A stretch of DNA of 9,636 bases from Bacteroidales bacterium (lineage in GTDB: Bacteria > Bacteroidota > Bacteroidia > Bacteroidales > P3): contig JAFWOP010000068.1 of the NCBI GenBank assembly GCA_017545365.1, forward strand, positions 1 to 9,636, written 5' to 3'. The notes below the pieces were generated by a model that did not search any database, was not told the origin of the DNA, and worked only from the letters and a program-made list of their open reading frames with translations. Position 1 is the first letter of the stretch. Each line of letters begins with the position of its first letter. Of this stretch, positions 1 to 5,718 are shown in pieces. Both the position numbers and the translations under genes were made by a program.

Positions 1-1
1 G

Positions 2-451
2 GACGACGGGTCGGAGCAGCGCATCCGCCCCGACAGCAACCCCTACGAGCTGACCGACCTGGCTGCGGGCGTGGTGTACTCGGTGTGGCTGCGCGCCCGG
101 TGCCATCACGAATGCGTGGTGCACGACACGGTGCTTTGGAGCCCGTGGAGCGGGCCGCTGCAGTTCCGGCTCACCCCCCAGGGGGTTGAAGAAGTTGTCG
201 GAGGCCTGAAGGCCACCCTGGTGCCCAACCCCGCCCGCGGCATCTTCACCGTGGAGCTGGCTGAAGAGGCCGGAACCCCGGGCATCGGCAGCACGGTGAC
301 CGTCACCGACATGGCCGGCCGTGTGCTGCTCACCGTCCCCCTCCTCTCTGCCCGTCAGCTGGTGGACACCTCCGCCCTGCCCGCCGGCACCTACTTCGTC
401 ACCCTCGCCACCCCCCAGGGCTCCAGCACACAGAAACTCATACTGGAGTAA
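2..451 (+). CDS. T9SS type A sorting-domain protein, 3' end only (fibronectin III-like module)
   Basis: The frame is open to the left edge of the window, so only the last 149 residues are visible and the start lies upstream. Residues ~15-58 resemble the end of a fibronectin type III-like beta-sandwich: a Tyr-x-Val-x-(Leu/Val)-Arg-(Ala/Gly)-Arg-Cys core followed by a Trp-Ser-x-Trp-Ser turn. The gene at 7208-9355 has the same arrangement. Residues ~69-149 are a type A T9SS C-terminal sorting domain: VPNPARG, then VTDMAGR, then LPAGTYFVTLATPQ, ending STQKLILE. Such domains direct export across the outer membrane and are normally cleaved as the protein is attached to the surface. The DNA is GC-rich (42 of the first 60 bases), unlike the genes that follow. 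The last 48 sense bases nearly match those of the 7208-9355 gene, so the two are probably paralogues. The function of the missing N-terminal part is unknown. Confidence 0.88.
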   Translation, partial: DDGSEQRIRPDSNPYELTDLAAGVVYSVWLRARCHHECVVHDTVLWSPWSGPLQFRLTPQGVEEVVGGLKATLVPNPARGIFTVELAEEAGTPGIGSTVTVTDMAGRVLLTVPLLSARQLVDTSALPAGTYFVTLATPQGSSTQKLILE

Positions 452-464
452 TTGAGATTTGAGG

Positions 465-489
465 AATGTGTAAATGTGTTAACGTGTTA
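465..489 (+). repeat. Degenerate 8-9 nt tandem repeat
   Basis: Three imperfect units run head to tail after the stop codon at 451: aatgtgta, aatgtgtta and acgtgtta. No function is apparent. It may be a remnant of replication slippage in AT-rich intergenic DNA. Confidence 0.4.
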
Positions 490-519
490 GTCATTGTTTA
501 TATATAGAGGGGAAAAATG

Positions 520-750
520 TGAAACTGACAAAAAAAGAAAGCCCCGCACGAGCAAGTGTGTGCCGTCGTGACGGGGCTGAAATTGAGGGCACGAAGGTGG
601 GAGAAGTAAACCAATTACCATCTCATTCTACTTCTCTCCGCCCACAAAACCCAAGGCATAGAAAGGTCTGATACCGCCACTATAAACGCAGCAAGACCGA
701 TTCTATTGTGTGGGACAAGAAAACAGTCTGCACCTATCACCCACGCAGCA
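520..750 (+). repeat. Intergenic structured repeat, copy 1
   Basis: This ~231-bp element recurs at 5442-5665, again between two transcription units and upstream of a secreted-protein gene. In order it contains a shared tgaaactga; an A-rich tract; a GC hairpin (540-578); a conserved spacer (aaattgagggcacgaagg); a second hairpin (596-642); a 64-nt block (650-713) that differs from copy 2 at one base; and a short 3' motif (agtctgcac, then cacgcagca). Hairpin 2 pairs ggtgg-gagaagta with tacttctc-t-ccgcc around a 20-nt loop. Its single U.G wobble becomes C-G in copy 2. The element ends 36 nt before the ATG at 787. Conservation of non-coding sequence with pairing-preserving changes suggests a structured RNA or a mobile intergenic element. 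Strand and function are unknown. Confidence 0.85.
540..578. terminator. GC-rich hairpin after the first gene (possible terminator, stronger on the minus strand)
   Basis: The stem gccccg-cacga (541-551) pairs with tcgtg-a-cggggc (566-577) with one bulged A at 571, plus A540-T578. No T-tract follows on the + strand. On the minus strand the stem is followed directly by TTTCTTTTTTT, the layout of an intrinsic terminator for leftward transcription. On the + strand it may act as a 3' RNA-stabilising hairpin or a weak terminator of the upstream gene, 89 nt after its stop codon. Confidence 0.5.
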
Positions 751-786
751 ACAGCAGACATTTTTGAAATTAAAAAATTAAGTATT

Positions 787-1971
787 ATGTTGTACAAGAA
801 ATCATCACTGCTAATTGTAGCGTTACTATTATCAACAACTATCCAAAGCCAAATAAAAATAGACAATATAGGTCGGGTCATTGCCGGACCGAACAACATG
901 GCATATTTTGACCCGGAAGGCGTTTTGTCGATGTCCATACAAGGTCGGGTAAACGAATACAACAATGCTGGTTCAAAACTGGCATTTGGTGATTTTGGTA
1001 AGTTTTCCAACAATGGATGGAACGTGTTCATCGGTGAGTATGGCAATATAGACTCTGATATATTATGGCTGCATGGGAAGCGGGGGATAAGAATGACAGT
1101 AGACAACGGAAATACAATAGTTGGAGAATTCGGGTGTGGTGAGGATACAAGAGTTGTTTTCCGTTCCAACCTGCACGTTAATCGGCTTTCGTTGCTTTCC
1201 AATGACGCTTCAAAATCCAACATCCAGTCTTTGGGGAATGCTTTGTTCCGGCTGTTACAGCTAAACAGCATATCCTACTTGTATGTAAATCCTACTAGTT
1301 TCACTATGACACCCGAAGCAAGGAATGCCATGTCTGAAATGGATGGTCGCACGCGAGAGGTGTGCAGTACAGACAAGGAACGTGCCGACAGTGTGCGGTT
1401 ATCCCGCCGTGACTCCATACGCGGGGCTGGCAGTACAAACTACGGCTTCATGACAAGCCAGATAGAGCAACTCTTCCCCGAATTGGTTATTACGGATGGC
1501 GATGGGAACAAGTATGTCGACTATGTGGAACTGATACCTGTCATCGTGGCAGCCTTAAATGAACAGCAGACTGCCTTGGACATTTTAAGGGCACAGTTGC
1601 AAGCGTGCTGTCAGCAGGCTCTGTCATCCCGCGAGGAAGAAGGCTCGGGCGAGGTAGAAGGGGCAGAAACTAAAAAGACCCATAAAAAAGATTCTGGTGG
1701 TGAAGTAGGTGTGGCACAACTGTTCCAAAACACACCCAATCCTTTTTCCGAGACAACGACGATTGAGTTTTATGTTCCTAAAGAGGCAAAGGATGCCACT
1801 ATTTACATCTTTACCCTGAACGGGATTCTGTCGCAGACTCACAAGACTGCCAGCCGAGGCAAAGGTTGTGTCACAATCAGTGGCTCCACACTCTCGCCCG
1901 GCATGTATGTGTACACCTTGGTGGTGGACGGACAGATTGTTGACAGCCGACGCATGATTCTAACAGAATAA
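787..1971 (+). CDS. Secreted protein with Peptidase S74/endosialidase chaperone-like domain and T9SS type A sorting domain
   Basis: I chose the ATG at 787 because a signal peptide starts there (MLYKK, a hydrophobic run, then cleavage before QIKID). The open frame upstream of it is part of the intergenic repeat. The protein has 394 residues. Residues ~60-125 look like a beta-rich stalk or passenger. Residues ~130-265 resemble the intramolecular chaperone domain of tail-fibre and endosialidase proteins (S74): SNDASKSNIQSLGNAL at ~138, LNSISYLY, then GFMTSQIEQLFPELV from ~220, and VDYVELIPVIVAALNEQQ leading into a short coiled coil with a Cys-Cys pair. The usual Ser-Asp at the self-cleavage site is Ser-Asn here, so autoproteolysis is doubtful. 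A Lys/Glu/Gly-rich linker follows, then a type A sorting domain (~309-394, TPNPFSETTTIEF). S74 domains normally assist trimer formation. It is the first gene of a three-gene run. Confidence 0.85.
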   Translation: MLYKKSSLLIVALLLSTTIQSQIKIDNIGRVIAGPNNMAYFDPEGVLSMSIQGRVNEYNNAGSKLAFGDFGKFSNNGWNVFIGEYGNIDSDILWLHGKRGIRMTVDNGNTIVGEFGCGEDTRVVFRSNLHVNRLSLLSNDASKSNIQSLGNALFRLLQLNSISYLYVNPTSFTMTPEARNAMSEMDGRTREVCSTDKERADSVRLSRRDSIRGAGSTNYGFMTSQIEQLFPELVITDGDGNKYVDYVELIPVIVAALNEQQTALDILRAQLQACCQQALSSREEEGSGEVEGAETKKTHKKDSGGEVGVAQLFQNTPNPFSETTTIEFYVPKEAKDATIYIFTLNGILSQTHKTASRGKGCVTISGSTLSPGMYVYTLVVDGQIVDSRRMILTE

Positions 1972-1972
1972 T

Positions 1973-1980
1973 AAAGGAGA
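1973..1980 (+). promoter_or_regulatory. Shine-Dalgarno-like site aaaggaga
   Basis: The aggag core at 1975-1979 ends 7 nt before the ATG at 1987. It is the only clear Shine-Dalgarno sequence among the genes here; the others have A-rich leaders, as is common in Bacteroidetes. It supports 1987 over the out-of-frame ATG at 1982. Confidence 0.55.
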
Positions 1981-1986
1981 AATGTT

Positions 1987-3009
1987 ATGAAAAAAATCGT
2001 ATTACTGATAATTACCGCTATTGCGGTAGTCACTGCATGGGCGCAGGACACGGCCAGATACCTGCCCGCATTCGAAGCAGGTCAACGTTGGAATGAGGCA
2101 CGAATTGGGAGCATTCTGAGTGAGACAGTTATATGCTATATGGATTCCTTAACAACGGTGGTGGATAGCAATGAGTACTGCACCTTTCAAATGGATAATA
2201 GGCTAGCAGGTTATACTCACCTATTTCCATCTTATGATTATGATGAACGAATCTATTTAAGACAGAGCAAAGACAACAGCAAAGTCTACTTTAAATCTCC
2301 ACGAGATAGTGAAGAATACTGTGTTTATGATTTGGATATGCACGTGGGGGACACCTTTTGTTCAATCATGCGTTCAGCCCCAGTACCTCTGATAGTGGAC
2401 AGTGTGTACTTACTGGATGGGCGAAAGCACGTCCGGTTCACCCCCAGACTGGCAGCAATAGATACGGCCAATCATTTTCTTCCCGAAGTGAAAAATCTGC
2501 CGTTGGAATTCATCGAGGGCATGGGGCCTTCATGGGGGTGGATGTGGCTCATGACAGATGGAGATCATCACGGGCCGAATTACCCCAGAGCTGTGATCCA
2601 TGCAGCGGCTTGGTCTGTTATGCTATGTGTTTACAGGGATGAGGTGCAGGTCAACAGTGATTTTACCGAGCCATTCGAACACCACTTGTACGACCTCCTC
2701 CCCAATACTAATATTCCTTTTGCAAACTGTGTCTTGGACCCGGGCGAAGAATTTGGAGGAATCAAGCATCCTAGTAGAGATGTGTATACCGTCTTCCCCA
2801 ATCCGGCATCGTCCATAGTGCGTATAGGGGGGCTGGTGGGGAGGCCGGCCACAGTGGAAGTATACGACATGGCAGGCCGCCTGCTGCAGAGGGAGCAGAC
2901 CTCGGCCTCAGACCCCACGGTTGACCTCTCCACCTTGCAAGGCCAAATGTTCCTGATTCGTATCATGACCGACGAGGCGTGTTCAACTCAAAAAATATTG
3001 AAACTATGA
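1987..3009 (+). CDS. Secreted T9SS type A sorting-domain protein of unknown function
   Basis: This encodes 340 residues, starting at an ATG 15 nt after the previous stop codon. Residues 1-19 form a signal peptide (MKKIVLL, a hydrophobic core, AWA) with predicted cleavage before Gln20. The ~245-residue central region has no motif I can tie to an enzyme. It contains a VYDLDMHVGDTF segment, a VDSVYLLDGRKHVRF segment and an EFIEGMGPSWGWMW segment; similar D-x-x-VGD and IEG(I/M)G patterns are common in uncharacterised T9SS cargo. Residues ~266-340 are a type A sorting domain (VFPNPASS, VEVYDMAGRLL, ending STQKILKL). Its last codons overlap the next gene by ATGA, which suggests translational coupling. 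Surface export is well supported; the molecular role is not known. Confidence 0.85.
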   Translation: MKKIVLLIITAIAVVTAWAQDTARYLPAFEAGQRWNEARIGSILSETVICYMDSLTTVVDSNEYCTFQMDNRLAGYTHLFPSYDYDERIYLRQSKDNSKVYFKSPRDSEEYCVYDLDMHVGDTFCSIMRSAPVPLIVDSVYLLDGRKHVRFTPRLAAIDTANHFLPEVKNLPLEFIEGMGPSWGWMWLMTDGDHHGPNYPRAVIHAAAWSVMLCVYRDEVQVNSDFTEPFEHHLYDLLPNTNIPFANCVLDPGEEFGGIKHPSRDVYTVFPNPASSIVRIGGLVGRPATVEVYDMAGRLLQREQTSASDPTVDLSTLQGQMFLIRIMTDEACSTQKILKL

Positions 3010-3341
3010 AAAAGCACCTGTTCGCATTGATGTGCTTCTGCACAATATGTTTTGTGGCCTTTCCCCAAAAGGATGCCCGTAACGGATATGATATTTCACC
3101 TAGTGGGATGTTAAGAATCTTAGTGGTTTTTGCTGATGTGGTGGACGACCCTAATCCATCACCCGTATCCGGCTGGAATGCCGGACAGCTGCCACGATAC
3201 AAGGACAGCATCATCGACCCTTCCATCTCCACCTCCATTGTCAGCCAGATAACCCACATATACCATCAGGCCTCTTTTGGTGCGTTCCAAGTGGTGGGGA
3301 CTATCTACCTTATCTTGTGCCAATTCATTATTCCGATTTAG
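3006..3341 (+). CDS. M6-like metalloprotease, N-terminal fragment before a frameshift
   Basis: The ATG at 3006 overlaps the previous gene's stop codon as ATGA, and a signal peptide follows (MKKHLFALM, hydrophobic to ~residue 20, then PQKD). Pro at -1 is unusual for signal peptidase. The mature start runs into LRILVVFADV, a lysine/aspartate-rich stretch and IYHQASFGAFQVVG, typical of the N-terminal part of secreted M6-like proteases (an F-A/V-D strand, then Y-x-x-x-S-F/Y-G). After G98 (3297-3299) the frame runs into 13 unrelated hydrophobic residues and stops at 3341. The sequence resumes in the -1 frame as DYLPYLVPIHYSDLGGG, so this and the 3317-5425 frame are one gene. Read through, the protein would be ~806 residues. 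See the separate entry for the frameshift. Confidence 0.75.
   Translation: MKKHLFALMCFCTICFVAFPQKDARNGYDISPSGMLRILVVFADVVDDPNPSPVSGWNAGQLPRYKDSIIDPSISTSIVSQITHIYHQASFGAFQVVGTIYLILCQFIIPI
3294..3302 (+). other. One-base frameshift in a G run (G4 where G5 restores the frame)
   Basis: The zero-frame codons are GTG GTG GGG ACT. Five G's instead of four would give GTG GTG GGG GAC TAT and join the two halves of the protease. It may be a real mutation, a homopolymer assembly error, a phase-variable tract or a -1 slip site: a glycyl-tRNA on GGG at 3297-3299 could re-pair fully with GGG at 3296-3298. Confidence 0.8.
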
Positions 3342-5425
3342 GTGGCGGTTTCTATAATGGCTATGGGGTAAAACAGGTGGTTAGTTATTTGAACAGTCTT
3401 TCTGGTGAAATATACTCAAACGGTGGTCTTCCATTGTCTGCTTTTGACATGAGGACTCCAAATAGAACATCTTATAATCCAAATGTACAGGGTTCTAATG
3501 GGAAAATTGATGTGTTTGCCATTGTGTGGCGGAACAACAGCAAATATTGGCCCGGTAGAGATGGTGGTAATACTGATAATAGAATGAGTTGGGCATTAAA
3601 AGACATGTCAGGTCTGGATTTGTATATAAACATCTGCACAGACAGCATTTCGGGCTGTATGCGTCACGAACTTGCCCATAGATTATTAGGTGATAATGAC
3701 TATCACACAGGAGGTGCGGGAGCAGGAGTCGGACATTTCCTCTCCAATATAGGTGGCTATGGCATACTGAGCAGTTTCAACAAAAACCTGTATTCATGCA
3801 GTGCCTGGGATCGGTGGAGGCTAGGGTGGAAAAGCATCGCCAACCAATACTACATCTCGGCCCGTAGGCCGGATGACATGACAGAGGTTGAAACCGATCT
3901 TGAATATGGAGAGGCTCTGACTGATGAAGTATTTGTACTCCGCGACTTCCTGACCTATGGTGATGCCATCCGTATAAAGCTGCCCTACGTCAAATCAATC
4001 CGTCCACTTGCTGAAAACCAGTACCTGTGGATTGAAAACCACCAGTTGCTGCCAAACTCTCCAGAATATGACCCTGATAAGCCCAAAGGAATCAGACTCA
4101 ATATTCAGATTGGTAATGATATCCTTGTAGGAAATGAACTTGACCATTCCCGCACCAATTACTATGTGCCCCTCTCATCGTTTGGGAACTACGATTTTGA
4201 CTACTATTTTGACCCTGCCAATGCAGGCCCTGGCAGGAAAAAGAATGGCTACTATACAGCCTCGACAGGCTGGCAGATGGCAAATCCGTTCTCTGGACAC
4301 CACCTGCTGATGCTTCCAGCCCTTGACACCTTGCCTGGAGATGATGTGATTGGTCCCAAAGAATATGTGGCTATTTACAATGTCCTATATGACGGGGTGC
4401 AAATATTAGACTATCATCCTGTATTTGGCAGTCAGTATGATGCATTCCCTACAGGTAGCTCGTTGCGACTGTCCTCTAATCCATCTACTGTCCCATTGTT
4501 GACATACAAGACAGGGGATAGGGCTAGTAATAGTGTCATTTATAATCAAGCAGATATTTCTGACAACCGCCATATTTTCCTTAACGGACTCAGAGTAGAC
4601 GTTCTAGAAGAGGATGTGGGCGGCAATGGTGCTGTAAAAGTTCGAATAAGATGGAACGACTTTGATGTGGACAAGCATGTCCGATGGTGCGACTCAATCA
4701 TTCTGACCGAAAAGGTCTCTCTGAACCCAGGCTACTCCATCACATTAGACCAAGGAAGATCGCCGGTGCAGCCGTGCAACCCCCGTCTATTTAATCAACA
4801 GAAAATCTTTGCCGACCCCACAGTCTTCACATGCAGGGACGGCTCGACATTTACACAAAAGGAAAACTCTGTTGTAAACGTCATCAACAATTCGACGTTA
4901 ACCATAGAGTCAGGTGCAACCTATATCGTTGAGGATAATGCCTCTCTGAACCTCCTTAGCAACTCAACCCTGATTGTGGAAGATGGAGCCACACTTAAGG
5001 TTGTAGGTCGTGGACATGTGGAGATTGATGCCTCAGCCTATCTCTGTCTCGGAGAATATGCAAACCTGATACTACTAGACGAACTGAGTGCGCTGAATTT
5101 TCATCATGGGGCTGTATTGGGTGTAGACACCACGGTACATCCTGAGGCGACATGCTCATCAAGCGATTTTGAGTCTATAGCCTTTACTGGGAATGGACAC
5201 CTCATCAATTATAACAACAGTTGCTATGTACAAAACAGAACATTTAGCACTCAGACCTACCTCACTGGGTCTACAGTGTGTGCTGGGCATCATGTCACCA
5301 ATGATATTCCGTATGGAGACGTGATTATTTCACCAAGGGCAGATGTGATTATTGATGCTGATGCCGACACTTTTTTGGAGTCTGGTGTGGAAGTCTCCCT
5401 GGGTGGGCAGTTGGAAGTTCGATAA
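3317..5425 (+). CDS. M6-like zinc metalloprotease, catalytic and C-terminal part (after the frameshift)
   Basis: This is the continuation of the gene that starts at 3006; the GTG at 3317 is only the first start-like codon in the frame and is probably not used. The zinc site is HELAHRLLGDNDYH at 3665-3706 (residues ~221-234 of the joined protein): HExxH with a downstream Gly and His. A Gly-rich segment and CSAWDRWRLGW follow; the Ser-Ala-Trp and Leu-Gly-Trp elements are typical of M6/immune-inhibitor-A relatives. A beta-rich middle ends with RWNDFDVDKHVRWCDSIIL. The last ~170 residues are repetitive beta-strand rungs (LTIESGATYIVED, LIVEDGATLKVV, and a terminal DVIISPRADVIIDAD...GGQLEVR). This resembles stacked beta C-termini of other Bacteroidetes exoproteins, but it is not a type A sorting domain, so its secretion route is uncertain. 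It likely degrades external protein if a full-length product is made. Confidence 0.78.
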   Translation: MPIHYSDLGGGFYNGYGVKQVVSYLNSLSGEIYSNGGLPLSAFDMRTPNRTSYNPNVQGSNGKIDVFAIVWRNNSKYWPGRDGGNTDNRMSWALKDMSGLDLYINICTDSISGCMRHELAHRLLGDNDYHTGGAGAGVGHFLSNIGGYGILSSFNKNLYSCSAWDRWRLGWKSIANQYYISARRPDDMTEVETDLEYGEALTDEVFVLRDFLTYGDAIRIKLPYVKSIRPLAENQYLWIENHQLLPNSPEYDPDKPKGIRLNIQIGNDILVGNELDHSRTNYYVPLSSFGNYDFDYYFDPANAGPGRKKNGYYTASTGWQMANPFSGHHLLMLPALDTLPGDDVIGPKEYVAIYNVLYDGVQILDYHPVFGSQYDAFPTGSSLRLSSNPSTVPLLTYKTGDRASNSVIYNQADISDNRHIFLNGLRVDVLEEDVGGNGAVKVRIRWNDFDVDKHVRWCDSIILTEKVSLNPGYSITLDQGRSPVQPCNPRLFNQQKIFADPTVFTCRDGSTFTQKENSVVNVINNSTLTIESGATYIVEDNASLNLLSNSTLIVEDGATLKVVGRGHVEIDASAYLCLGEYANLILLDELSALNFHHGAVLGVDTTVHPEATCSSSDFESIAFTGNGHLINYNNSCYVQNRTFSTQTYLTGSTVCAGHHVTNDIPYGDVIISPRADVIIDADADTFLESGVEVSLGGQLEVR

Positions 5426-5441
5426 TGAACAACAAAAACCA

Positions 5442-5665
5442 TGAAACTGATACAAGAAAGCCCCGCACAAGCTAGTATGTGCCGTTGTGCGGGGCGGAAA
5501 TTGAGGGCACGAAGGCGGGAGAAGTAAACCAATTACCATTTCATACTACTTCTCTCCGCCTGCTAGGCCCAAGGCATAGAAAGGTCTGATGCCGCCACTA
5601 TAAACGCAGCAAGACCGATTCTATTGTGTGGAAAAAGGGTAAAAAGTCTGCACCCCCACGCAGCA
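5442..5665 (+). repeat. Intergenic structured repeat, copy 2
   Basis: This is the second copy of the element at 520-750, with the same order of parts. The GC hairpin (5460-5495) has an unbroken 11-bp stem. Hairpin 2 (5514-5560) pairs ggcgg-gagaagta with tacttctc-t-ccgcc around a 20-nt loop. The 64-nt block (5568-5631) matches copy 1 at 63 positions. The segment between hairpin 2 and that block (tgctagg versus cacaaaa) has diverged, so conservation is confined to particular sub-parts. The copy begins 16 nt after the protease stop codon and ends 53 nt before the next ATG. Together with copy 1 it fills most of both non-coding gaps. Confidence 0.85.
5460..5495. terminator. GC-rich hairpin after the protease gene
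   Basis: The perfect 11-bp stem gccccgcacaa/ttgtgcggggc encloses a 14-nt loop. It starts 34 nt after the stop codon at 5425. It lacks a T-tract on the + strand; on the minus strand it is followed by TTTCTTGT, a weak tract. It is the counterpart of the hairpins at 540-578 and 9408-9439. A role in 3'-end formation or mRNA stability is inferred from position. Confidence 0.55.
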
Positions 5666-5718
5666 CGCATTGACAGATAAAAATGTCTAATCAATGATAA
5701 AAAACAAACAGAAACATC

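Noticed and set aside
520..750. Integron attC site or gene-cassette array, suggested by repeats between single transcription units
   Set aside because: No paired RYYYAAC/GTTRRRY core sites bound the elements, no integrase is visible, and the repeats flank multi-gene runs, not single cassettes.
690..786. Bacteroidetes-type promoter (TTTG ... TAnnTTTG) ahead of the gene at 787 or at 5719
   Set aside because: I searched both gaps by eye on both strands and found no convincing pair of boxes at the expected spacing.
706..786. Upstream extension of the S74 gene to a start at 706
   Set aside because: The extension is the 3' part of the intergenic repeat, and the signal peptide begins at the ATG at 787.
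615..1271. Minus-strand frame of 218 codons, and a similar one at 5563-6018, both ending in a conserved NRIGLAAFIVA.SDLSMPW segment
   Set aside because: The shared peptide is exactly the minus-strand translation of the conserved 64-nt non-coding block. The remainder of each frame is antisense to a clear + strand secreted-protein gene and the two are unrelated to each other. They are by-products of the DNA repeat.
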